Positions 8,108 through 15,496 of a stretch of DNA of 64,000 bases are shown here, piece after piece. Source of the stretch: Pandoraea vervacti (GTDB lineage Bacteria > Pseudomonadota > Gammaproteobacteria > Burkholderiales > Burkholderiaceae). A model generated the notes under the pieces. The model saw only the letters and a program-made list of their open reading frames with translations, did not search any database and was not told where the DNA came from. The stretch's first letter is position 1. Each line of letters starts with the position of its first letter. The stretch lies in assembly GCF_000934605.2 (NCBI RefSeq), contig NZ_CP010897.2:1116001-1180000 (forward strand), read 5' to 3'. The position numbers were made by a program, and so were the translations under genes.

Positions 8108-9262
8108 ATGAAATTCTCCGTTTCGCTCAGCATGGAGCGTTTCTCGCCGCAGGACACGATGAGCGACGCCGTGCGCAACATGCTGCACCTCGCGCGCATC
8201 GCCGACGAGGGCGGGTTCGAGACGCTGTGGACCGCCGAGCACCACACGATCGAATGCACCATCTCGCCGAACCCGTTCATTACCCTCACGTGGCTCTCGC
8301 AGCACACCGAACAGATCCGCTTGGGTACGGCCACCATCGTGGCGCCCTACTGGTCGCCGATTCGACTGGCCGGCGAGGCGGCCATGTGCGATCACCTCAC
8401 GGGCGGGCGCCTGGAGTTCGGCATCGCACGCGGCGCGTATCAGTATGAGTTCGACCGTATGGCCGGGGGCATTCCGCAGCAAGAGGGTGTGGCTTACATG
8501 AAGGAGCTGGTCCCGGCGGTGAAGAAGCTGTGGGAGGGCGACTATGCGCATGACGGGCACTACTGGAAATTCCCCCTCGCCACGTCGGTGCCCAAGCCGC
8601 TGCAACAACCGCATCCGCCGATCTGGGTGGCCACGCGGGACCCGGGGAGCTTCGACTGGGCGGTTGGCGTGGGGGCCAACATTCTGTCCACGCCGCTCGC
8701 CGCACCCGTATCCGAAGTCGCGGTGCTGGGCGAGAAGTTCCGCAAGGCGGTGGCCGACCATCCGGAGCGTGCGCGTCCGCGCTTCATGATGCTGCGTCGC
8801 ACCTGCGTGTACGACCGGGCGCAGGACTGGGAAGTCGCGGTGCGCCACAGCGTGGACTTCGGTCGCACGTTCGAGAACCTGATGCAAAACATCGGCACCG
8901 TCAACAATGGCTTCCCGGAAGCCGTGCCGTACGAGGCGGTCGTCGGTCGGGCGAATTACGATCCGGCGGCGATTCGCGAAAACCTGATGTTCGGCACGCC
9001 GGACGAGATCGTGCGCAAGCTCGAAATCTACGAGGCACAGGGCGTCGATCAGTTCTGTCTCGGCCTGTCGTTCAACCTGCCGTTCGAGTTGCAAGTGAAG
9101 ACGCTGCGCCTGTTCATCGATGAAGTCATGCCGCATTTCGCAGCGCGCGAAGCGCAACGCACCGGGCAGGCGAGTACGGCGGCGGCGGGGGCGGCGGGGG
9201 CGGTGGCTAAGCAGGCCGAGTCGGCGGTGCGCCCGGCAGCGTTCGCATCGGCGGGCCGCTGA
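8108..9262 (+). CDS. LLM class flavin-dependent oxidoreductase (luciferase-like monooxygenase)
   Basis: 384 residues with the bacterial-luciferase TIM-barrel pattern: GGFETLWTAEHHTI near residue 38, GTATIVAPYWSPIRLAGEAA, LTGGRLEFGIARG, PPIWVATRD, and a C-terminal GTPDEIVRKLEIYEAQGVDQ. Such enzymes use reduced FMN and O2 to hydroxylate or cleave C-C, C-N or C-S bonds. A reductase gene lies two genes upstream, which fits a two-component system. About 35 residues at the C-terminus are Ala/Gly-rich and probably disordered. GGGAG before the ATG fixes the start. Substrate unassigned. Confidence 0.9.
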   Translation: MKFSVSLSMERFSPQDTMSDAVRNMLHLARIADEGGFETLWTAEHHTIECTISPNPFITLTWLSQHTEQIRLGTATIVAPYWSPIRLAGEAAMCDHLTGGRLEFGIARGAYQYEFDRMAGGIPQQEGVAYMKELVPAVKKLWEGDYAHDGHYWKFPLATSVPKPLQQPHPPIWVATRDPGSFDWAVGVGANILSTPLAAPVSEVAVLGEKFRKAVADHPERARPRFMMLRRTCVYDRAQDWEVAVRHSVDFGRTFENLMQNIGTVNNGFPEAVPYEAVVGRANYDPAAIRENLMFGTPDEIVRKLEIYEAQGVDQFCLGLSFNLPFELQVKTLRLFIDEVMPHFAAREAQRTGQASTAAAGAAGAVAKQAESAVRPAAFASAGR

Positions 9263-9265
9263 CCT

Positions 9266-10174
9266 ATGCGTGCGCGCGATATGACCGAAACTGCCCACGC
9301 TACTGGGGCCGCCGTGGCTGCCGTAGCGGCCGTAGCGGCCGATTCGCCCCCCGAGCAGACGCTGCAAGTGGGCGATGTCACGCTGGCCTATCGGCTACTG
9401 GGACGCGGGACTCGTCCGCTCATCTGCATTCACGGCGTGGGGTCTTACCAGGAAGCCTGGGACGACGTGGCCGACTTGCTGGCGGACGACTTTCGCATCC
9501 TCACCTTCGACTTGCGCGGTCACGGCCGCTCGTCGCGCGTGAAGGGACGCTACGAGATCGACGATTTCGTCGCCGATGCGCTGGCGCTGGCCGATCACGT
9601 GGGTTTTGCGACGTTCGATCTGGCCGGCTTTTCGCTCGGCGGCCTGATCGCCCAGCGACTCGCGCTGTCGCATCCGTCGCGTTTGCGGCGGCTCGCGCTG
9701 CTCGCGACGGTGTCGGGGCGCACCAAAGACGAGCGTGAGCGCGTGCTGGCGCGACTCGCGGCGCTGCAAAGCGGCGAGCGCGGCGCGCACTACGACGCCT
9801 CGCTCTCGCGCTGGCTCACCGAAGACTTCCAGGCAAGGTATCCCGAGCGTATCGCCTACCTGCGCGAGCGCAACGCGCAGAACGATCCCGATTGCTATGC
9901 GTCCGCATACCGGGTGCTGGCGGAGACCGACTTCGGCGGCTTCATCGATCAGATCCGTATGCCCACGCTGATCGTGACCGGCGAAGACGATCAGGGCTCC
10001 AACCCGCGCATGGCGCGCTTTATGCATGAGTGCATCGTCGGCTCGCAACTCGCCATTCTGCCGGGCATGCGGCATTCGATTCTGGTCGAGGCGGCCGGGC
10101 AGGTCGCGGGGTTGTTGCGCGATTTCCTCGCTGACGATGTCGCCGACCCCCAACGGACAGGGAGTCCCGCATGA
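9266..10174 (+). CDS. Alpha/beta fold hydrolase
   Basis: 302 residues. After a short Ala/Val-rich leader (a run of imperfect GCCGTAGCG repeats) the hydrolase fold begins at VTLAYRLLGRG. The oxyanion region CIHGVGSYQEAW, the nucleophile elbow GFSLGG (Ser about 123), a likely acid in VTGEDDQG and a terminal His in GMRHSILVE complete the catalytic triad. The family includes 3-oxoadipate enol-lactonases and carboxylesterases. It follows the LLM gene by 3 bp and its stop overlaps the next start, so it is translationally coupled. An alternative ATG lies 15 bp downstream; neither has a good ribosome binding site. Confidence 0.88.
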   Translation: MRARDMTETAHATGAAVAAVAAVAADSPPEQTLQVGDVTLAYRLLGRGTRPLICIHGVGSYQEAWDDVADLLADDFRILTFDLRGHGRSSRVKGRYEIDDFVADALALADHVGFATFDLAGFSLGGLIAQRLALSHPSRLRRLALLATVSGRTKDERERVLARLAALQSGERGAHYDASLSRWLTEDFQARYPERIAYLRERNAQNDPDCYASAYRVLAETDFGGFIDQIRMPTLIVTGEDDQGSNPRMARFMHECIVGSQLAILPGMRHSILVEAAGQVAGLLRDFLADDVADPQRTGSPA

Positions 10175-10548
10175 TCGTCGAAGAGCGCATCTACCGTATT
10201 CGCAACGGTTGCATGAGTCAGTACCTGAATCTGGTCCGGACCGAGGGGATTGCGATTCAGCAACCCATTCTCGGGCATCTGGTCGGGTATTTCACGACCG
10301 AGATCGGCGTGCTGAGTCAGGTCACGCATCTCTGGGCGTACCCGAGCCTGGACGAGCGTGCGCGCCGCCGCGCTCGACTAGCCCAGGACAAGCGCTGGCA
10401 GGCGTTCATTCCGCGTCTGTCCGAATTGATCGAAACGGCGGAGAACCGCATTCTGGTGCCCACGGACTTTTCCCCGCTGGCGGCGTTCACGCCTCAGACC
10501 GCCAGGGACCTGACTTCTACGGAAATTGAGGAGGTTGGCCATGACTGA
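10171..10548 (+). CDS. NIPSNAP family protein
   Basis: 125 residues with the NIPSNAP/dimeric alpha-beta barrel pattern: IVEERIYRIRNGCMSQYLNL at the N-terminus, GYFTTEIGVLSQVTHLWAY in the middle and a C-terminal helix (KRWQAFIPRLSELIETAENR). Bacterial NIPSNAP proteins are small ferredoxin-like dimers often found in catabolic operons with monooxygenases; their biochemical job is not settled. The ATGA overlap with the hydrolase shows coupling. A role in handling an unstable intermediate is possible but unproven. Confidence 0.85.
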   Translation: MIVEERIYRIRNGCMSQYLNLVRTEGIAIQQPILGHLVGYFTTEIGVLSQVTHLWAYPSLDERARRRARLAQDKRWQAFIPRLSELIETAENRILVPTDFSPLAAFTPQTARDLTSTEIEEVGHD

Positions 10549-11590
10549 CCGACTAAGCATCGAAAACCTGTACAAGGTTTTCGCGGACAAGCCAGCGCGC
10601 GCGCTGGCCATGTTGCGCGAGGGCAAACGCAAGTCAGACGTGCTCGAAACGCTCGGGCAGGTCGTGGGCCTGGACGACGTCTCGTTCACGGTGCCGTCTG
10701 GCGCGATCTACATGATCATGGGCTTGTCCGGGTCCGGAAAATCGACGCTCGCACGCTGCATCAACCGGCTGAACGAGCCGTCTGCCGGGCGCATTCTGCT
10801 CGACGGCGAGGATATCTGCGCGCTCGACGAACGCGGCCTGCGCGAGGTGCGTCGCAATCGCATCTCGATGGTGTTCCAGCACTTCGCGTTGCTGCCGAAT
10901 CGACGTGTCATTGAGAACGTGGAGTTCGGGCTGAAACTGCGGGGCATGCCCGCGAGCGAGCGGCGTCGTCGCGCGGAGGAAGTGCTGAGTGTGGTCGGGC
11001 TGGCGCGCTGGGCGTATCACATGCCTCACGAATTGAGCGGCGGCATGCGTCAGCGTGTCGGACTGGCACGCGCGCTCGCGACCGAAGCGGACGTGCTCAT
11101 CATGGACGAAGCCTTCAGCGCCCTCGATCCGCTCATCCGCACGGAAATGCAGGACGAGTTGCTGCGCCTGCAACACTCGCTCAACAAGACGATCCTGTTC
11201 ATCACGCACGACTTCCAGGAGGCGCTCAAGCTCGGCACGCGCATCGCGATCATGTCCGACGGGCGTCTGGTGCGCGAGGGCACGCCCCAGCAGATCGTGC
11301 TGGAGCCCGGCAGCGAGTACGTGGCGGCTTTCACACGGGACGTCGACCGGGCCCGCTTGTTCGACGCGCGCTCGGTGATGGCCCCTGTGCCTGCCGTGCT
11401 GGCGCAACAGGACCATCGGTTGCCGTGTGTGCCGGCGGATATGCGTCTGGTCGATGTTGCGGCGCGTCTTAACGCCGACGAGCCGATGGGCGTGACCGAC
11501 GAGCACGGCAAGCTGATCGGCGTGCTGGATGTGGGGCAGTTGCTTGCTCGAATTGGCGCTACCGCGAGCGCAGGAGACCATCATGCTTAA
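10541..11590 (+). CDS. Glycine betaine/proline-type ABC transporter ATP-binding protein (ProV/OpuAA-like)
   Basis: 349 residues from ATG 10541, which overlaps the NIPSNAP stop by 8 bp and has GGAGG nearby; the TTG at 10526 is less likely. Walker A is GLSGSGKST, the signature LSGGMRQRVGLARAL, and Walker B VLIMDEAFSALDP. The insert at the N-terminus (FADKPARALAMLREGK) is typical of ProV/OpuAA ATPases. The C-terminal 80 residues look like one CBS-like module (MRLVDVAARLNADE, GVTDEHGKLIGVLDV), shorter than the tandem CBS pair in ProV. It powers the adjacent permease. Confidence 0.9.
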   Translation: MTDRLSIENLYKVFADKPARALAMLREGKRKSDVLETLGQVVGLDDVSFTVPSGAIYMIMGLSGSGKSTLARCINRLNEPSAGRILLDGEDICALDERGLREVRRNRISMVFQHFALLPNRRVIENVEFGLKLRGMPASERRRRAEEVLSVVGLARWAYHMPHELSGGMRQRVGLARALATEADVLIMDEAFSALDPLIRTEMQDELLRLQHSLNKTILFITHDFQEALKLGTRIAIMSDGRLVREGTPQQIVLEPGSEYVAAFTRDVDRARLFDARSVMAPVPAVLAQQDHRLPCVPADMRLVDVAARLNADEPMGVTDEHGKLIGVLDVGQLLARIGATASAGDHHA

Positions 11591-12536
11591 TGCAGACCAA
11601 CTCGCCATCTTCCCCTTCGATCAATGGATTCAGGAGGGCGTGCAGTGGATGGCGCTCCATATGCGTCCGCTGTTCCTGCTGATCAAATGGCCGGTCGAAC
11701 GCTTGCTCACCTTCAACGACAGCGTGTTCCATGCCGCGCCGTTTCCGGTGATGGTAGTGATTGCGTTCGTACTGTGCTGGCGTCTGGCAAGTCTTGGCGT
11801 AGCCGTGTTCAGCGCCGTGGTGTTTATGGCCATTGCCATGCTCGGGGTGTGGAGCGAAGCGATGACGACGCTCTCGCTCATCACGACGGCGATTCTGTTC
11901 TGTGCGCTCGTCGGCATTCCGATCGGCATCTGGAGCGCGCGCAGCGAACGGGTATGGCTCGTGGTGCGCCCGGTGCTCGACATCATGCAGACGACGCCGA
12001 CGTTCGTGTATCTGGTGCCCGTGGTCATGCTCTTCGGGGTGGGCAATGTGCCGGGCGAAGTGGCTGTGGTGACTGCGGCAATGCCGCCGCTCATCCGTTT
12101 CACGAATCTGGGCATTCGCATGGTGGAGCACGAAATCGTGGAAGCCGGCCTGGCGTTCGGTGCGGACAAGCGCCAGTTGCTGTGGGAGGTGCAGTTGCCG
12201 CTCGCCGTGCCGACGATTCTCGGTGGACTCAACCAGACCGTGCTCACGGCGATGGTGATGTCGGTCGTGGTCGCCATGATCGGTGCGGAAGGCCTGGGAC
12301 TCGTGGTGTTGCAGGGGTTGGGGCGCCTCGACGTCGGGCGCGCGGCCGTCGGCGGTATCGCCATCGTTTTGCTGGCCATGATGCTCGACCGGTTCACACA
12401 GAAGCTGGCGCGCACCCGACCGCGCGATCAGCAGACGTTTCGCGCCGTCATCTCGCGCCTGTTTCGCGGGGAGCGTCAGGTAGCGGGAGACGTACCGCCT
12501 GCGGCGCGTGCGGCGGATGCGCGCGAAGCGCTGTGA
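11583..12536 (+). CDS. ABC transporter permease (ProW/OpuAB-like)
   Basis: 317 residues. AGGAGA before ATG 11583 fixes the start, which overlaps the ATPase stop. The protein is strongly hydrophobic with about seven membrane segments. It carries the ProW-type sequences TTPTFVYLVPVVMLFGVGN and PPLIRFTNLGIR and the EAA-like loop (EAGLAFGADKRQLLWEVQLP) that contacts the ATPase. It should form the inner-membrane channel for a betaine- or proline-betaine-like compound delivered by the binding protein at 12758. Placement inside a catabolic operon suggests import for breakdown, not osmoprotection. Confidence 0.9.
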   Translation: MLNADQLAIFPFDQWIQEGVQWMALHMRPLFLLIKWPVERLLTFNDSVFHAAPFPVMVVIAFVLCWRLASLGVAVFSAVVFMAIAMLGVWSEAMTTLSLITTAILFCALVGIPIGIWSARSERVWLVVRPVLDIMQTTPTFVYLVPVVMLFGVGNVPGEVAVVTAAMPPLIRFTNLGIRMVEHEIVEAGLAFGADKRQLLWEVQLPLAVPTILGGLNQTVLTAMVMSVVVAMIGAEGLGLVVLQGLGRLDVGRAAVGGIAIVLLAMMLDRFTQKLARTRPRDQQTFRAVISRLFRGERQVAGDVPPAARAADAREAL

Positions 12537-12537
12537 T

Positions 12538-12561
12538 CGGACCTGAGGTGTGCGAGGTCCG
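12538..12561 (+). other. Intercistronic hairpin without T-tract
   Basis: CGGACCT (12538-12544) and AGGTCCG (12555-12561) form a perfect 7-bp stem with a 10-base loop just after the permease stop codon. No run of T follows, so it is not a classical terminator. It may stabilise or punctuate the mRNA before the binding-protein gene. The rest of the 221-bp gap has no recognisable gene. Confidence 0.4.
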
Positions 12562-12757
12562 TGCGTGGTGCGTGGGTGACAGCATCGGCATCTCCGATTT
12601 TGCAGTTTCGTTTTTCGTAGCACCGAAATCTTGTAGCGCCGGGCGCGACGATCCAGTCGTGCACCGGCACCCGTGCCCGCAGGCGCAGATCGGGTCTGTG
12701 CCGACGGGCCGATAACTCGACGATCGGAAAAGATCGAACAAGTCTTGGAGAGCAGCA

Positions 12758-13780
12758 ATGAAAGGATTCGCAAAGGCGGTTGCCTCGTTCACGCTTTCGC
12801 TGGTGGCGGCGGGCGCGTTGCACGCGCAAACGCTGCCGGGCACGGGAAAAACGATTCATTACGCCCAGAGCGACAGCTTCGGCGGCAATTACGTCGTTGC
12901 GCAGATCGTCTCGAAAGCGTTCAAGGGGCTGGGCTATGACGTCAAACTCAGCACGATGAACACCACGCTGTTCTTCCAGGCGGTTGCGCAGGGCGACATC
13001 GACCTTGCCACGGACGTGAATTTCCCGCAGCGCGAACCGGGATTTCGCGCCGTGGCGGCGCAGGCCATGGTTGTCGGCTCGGGACTGATTGCGGGCGACG
13101 GGATCAACGGCTACCTCATCGACAAGAAGACGGCGCAGCAGTACCACATCACCAGCCTCGAACAGATGAAGGATCCGAAGATTGCCGGACTCTTCGGCAA
13201 GGACGGCAAGGCGGAACTGATCAGTTGCGATCCGGGCTGGAGCTGCGGCGACGTCGTCGATTATCAGCTCGACAAATTCGGTCTGAAGCCGACGATCAAG
13301 GCCGTGCGCGGCAAGTACGAAGCACTCATGGTCGAAGCGGTCACGAAGGTGCGGCAGGGCAAGCCGGCGTTCTTCTACGCGTGGAGCCCGTCGTGGGTGA
13401 CGAACGCGCTGGTGCCGGGCGTGGACGTGGTGTGGCTGCCCACGCCGGCGGACGCGCTGCCGCCCAACGTTCCGAACAAGGGCTCCGCGCTCGTGAACAA
13501 TGTCGAGGGATGCGCGGGAGGCGCCAATCCCTGTCGCATGGCGATGGCGTCGTGGAACTGGGGTTCGGTGGCGAACAAACAGTTCATCGCCGCGAACCCG
13601 GCCGTCAAGGCGCTGATCGAGCAGATTCGCTTCCCGGGCAAGACGTGGTCGCAGTGGGAAGCCATCATCAGCAAGGAAGGGGGCTCGCCCGCGCTGATCA
13701 CGAAGCTCTCGGACGAGTGGATTGCGGCGAACAAGGCGCAGATGGATCAGTGGGTCGCCACGGCGGCCAAGGCACGCTGA
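12758..13780 (+). CDS. Glycine betaine/proline-type substrate-binding protein (ProX/OpuAC family)
   Basis: 340 residues with a clear Sec signal peptide ending about residue 23 (GALHA then QT). The mature protein follows the ProX pattern: YVVAQIVSKAFKGLGYDVKL near the start, QGDIDLATDVNFPQREPGF, then SCDPGWSCGDVVDYQLDKFG and a conserved WSPSWV segment whose Trp residues would cage a quaternary ammonium group. The Cys pair in SCDPGWSC and a later pair (GCAGGANPC) suggest disulfides in the periplasm. It delivers substrate to the preceding ATPase and permease. The actual ligand is unknown. Confidence 0.9.
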   Translation: MKGFAKAVASFTLSLVAAGALHAQTLPGTGKTIHYAQSDSFGGNYVVAQIVSKAFKGLGYDVKLSTMNTTLFFQAVAQGDIDLATDVNFPQREPGFRAVAAQAMVVGSGLIAGDGINGYLIDKKTAQQYHITSLEQMKDPKIAGLFGKDGKAELISCDPGWSCGDVVDYQLDKFGLKPTIKAVRGKYEALMVEAVTKVRQGKPAFFYAWSPSWVTNALVPGVDVVWLPTPADALPPNVPNKGSALVNNVEGCAGGANPCRMAMASWNWGSVANKQFIAANPAVKALIEQIRFPGKTWSQWEAIISKEGGSPALITKLSDEWIAANKAQMDQWVATAAKAR

Positions 13781-13794
13781 GCGGAGGACATCTC

Positions 13795-14169
13795 ATGAAC
13801 CGGGAACTGTTCGACAAGGGACTGAAGACGCGCCGTGAGGTGCTGGGCAGCGAGTATGTGGACAAGTCGATTGCGTCGGCGGACGCCTTCAATCGTCCGA
13901 TGCAGGAGTTGGTGACCGAGTACTGCTGGGGCGAGATATGGAATCGCCCGGGGCTCGATCGTCGTACGCGCAGCCTGCTGAATCTGGGCATGCTCACGGT
14001 GATGAACCGGCCGCACGAGCTGAAACTGCATGTGCGCGGGGCGCTGACCAATGGGGTGACGAAGGAAGAAATCGCGGAGGTTTTCCTGCAGGCGGCGATC
14101 TACGCCGGTGTGCCGGCAGCCATCGATAGCTTCCGCGTGGCGCGTGAGGTCTTCGACGCCCAATCGTGA
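13795..14169 (+). CDS. Carboxymuconolactone decarboxylase family protein
   Basis: 124 residues, typical of gamma-carboxymuconolactone decarboxylase (PcaC) proteins: EYCWGEIWNRPGLDRRTRSL, HELKLHVRGALTNGVTKEEI, EVFLQAAIYAGVPAAIDSF. The CxxC of the AhpD subgroup is absent, which points to the decarboxylase branch. PcaC itself acts on 4-carboxymuconolactone in protocatechuate degradation, but no other protocatechuate genes are here, so a related decarboxylation or an untested activity is as likely. It follows the binding protein by 14 bp with GGAGG before the ATG and is the last gene before a strong terminator. Confidence 0.85.
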   Translation: MNRELFDKGLKTRREVLGSEYVDKSIASADAFNRPMQELVTEYCWGEIWNRPGLDRRTRSLLNLGMLTVMNRPHELKLHVRGALTNGVTKEEIAEVFLQAAIYAGVPAAIDSFRVAREVFDAQS

Positions 14170-14220
14170 TCGGGGCGACAGCGAACCAAGCGACTGGCAA
14201 TGGCTGGGTAATACCTTGCT

Positions 14221-14269
14221 CGTGGCTTGGCAATGGCGCTATACGAAGCCACTGCCAAGCCACGTTTTT
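14221..14269 (+). terminator. Rho-independent terminator of the oxidative operon
   Basis: Arms CGTGGCTTGGCAATGGC (14221-14237) and GCCACTGCCAAGCCACG (14248-14264) pair over 17 positions with one A-C mismatch, a 10-base loop and TTTTT directly after. It lies 51 bp after the decarboxylase-like gene and clearly closes the operon. Confidence 0.88.
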
Positions 14270-14414
14270 GCGTATCGAGCCGCGTCGAACGCTGGGCGAA
14301 GGCTCGCGTTGTCCATGCTGTGACGCAAGAACCGAAGATACCTGACTGTCTCGCAAAGTGATGTGCGCTATCGGTGCCAAAGTAGGGATTCCCCCTCACC
14401 GATGGAGAGCCATC

Positions 14415-15095
14415 ATGATCAATACGCAAGCAAGTTCGGGTGCCGCCAGCCTGTCGCCGATCGATTCGATCGAAATTCAGCCGCCGGTGGTCGATGCCGA
14501 TGGGATCGTGGTCATGCGCACGACCCGGCAGGCCCCGATGTCCGATTCGATTGTCGAGAAGCTTGACGACGGCGCGGGGGCGTTTCCCTCGTCGATTTCG
14601 TCGCGTACGGTGATCCGGTCGCCGGAGGACATGGCCGCAGAGTTCGACACTGCCATGCCCTTGCCGACGTCCTACAGCCTGCCGCTTGACTTGCCGAGTC
14701 CGGCAAGCGGCCCGGAGCATGCGGTCGCGACGGCACGCAACAGGCCCAATCCGTACCAGAAGGAACTACCTGCCTGGTGCGATGCGGTCAAGGCGAGCGA
14801 GGACGCCGGTAAGCAGTTCATCGAGCGGTTTGTCGAGGAAAAGATGCCCGATGTGCGTGTTCAGCTCAGGCAGGCAATCGTGCTTCAGTTCGTGGAGTTG
14901 ATCAAGCTCGTGCCGTTCAAAGGCGAGCGCACGGCGCTCTGGAAGAGTCTGGTTTCGCTGGACGTCAGTGTCGACACGTTGGACACTGCCTGGTCACGCC
15001 TGGGCATCGAGATGTTCCCGGAGGCGGACCGCGCAGAGATCAGGACGCTCCTGCAGGCGCGCGGGGTAACGGGCGCCCGCGCGAGCTCCGTTTGA
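14415..15095 (+). CDS. Hypothetical protein, no recognised domain
   Basis: 226 residues from ATG 14415, with GGAG eight bases upstream. The first 110 residues are Ser/Pro/Asp-rich and probably disordered; the last 115 are mostly helical and charged (KASEDAGKQFIERFVEEKMP, QLRQAIVLQFVELIKLVP). There is no signal peptide or membrane segment. It stands alone behind its own spacer, after the operon terminator, and converges with the XapX gene. The disordered N-terminus with a compact helical C-terminus could suit a secreted effector or partner-binding protein, but nothing in the sequence proves it. Confidence 0.6.
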   Translation: MINTQASSGAASLSPIDSIEIQPPVVDADGIVVMRTTRQAPMSDSIVEKLDDGAGAFPSSISSRTVIRSPEDMAAEFDTAMPLPTSYSLPLDLPSPASGPEHAVATARNRPNPYQKELPAWCDAVKASEDAGKQFIERFVEEKMPDVRVQLRQAIVLQFVELIKLVPFKGERTALWKSLVSLDVSVDTLDTAWSRLGIEMFPEADRAEIRTLLQARGVTGARASSV

Positions 15096-15178
15096 ATCCA
15101 TTCGACGCACCTCGCCCTCGGCCGTGCAAACGGTCGTGGACGCCGCGATCGACATGTCGCGATTGACATACCGATGAC

Positions 15179-15460
15179 TCAGGCTTTGGGAGTATCGACG
15201 GTCTTGTCGGCGTCCGACGCCTTCGCCACCGGTCCCGGCAAGCCGGTGATCTTTGGCACGCACTCGCGATGGAACCACACCAGGTTGACCGGCTCGCCCG
15301 CGAGCAAACGCTTGACGGGCGGCACGACCTGTTCGCCGATGAGCATGCCCAGCAACCCGATCAGGGCGACGGCCGGGGGCGCCGGGGAGCGCACCCCTAG
15401 ACCGCCGTAGATGATGCCGACGAGCACGCCGACGGCAAGCGATACGAGATACAGCTTCAT
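15179..15460 (-). CDS. XapX domain-containing membrane protein
   Basis: 93 residues. Two hydrophobic helices (YLVSLAVGVLVGIIYGGLG and PPAVALIGLLGMLIGEQVV) precede a short polar tail, which is the XapX/DUF1427 pattern of tiny inner-membrane proteins of unknown function. GGAG seven bases before the ATG sets the start. It follows the amidohydrolase gene by 36 bp on the same strand, so the two are very likely one transcript. XapX genes are repeatedly found next to amidohydrolases and purine-related genes. Confidence 0.82.
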   Translation of the reverse strand: MKLYLVSLAVGVLVGIIYGGLGVRSPAPPAVALIGLLGMLIGEQVVPPVKRLLAGEPVNLVWFHRECVPKITGLPGPVAKASDADKTVDTPKA

Positions 15461-15496
15461 GGAAATCTCCGGTGTTTGCGTCTGCGATCCGTAGGG

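Noticed and set aside
13795..14169. Assignment as pcaC of the protocatechuate pathway
   Set aside because: No other pca genes lie nearby; only the family name is justified.
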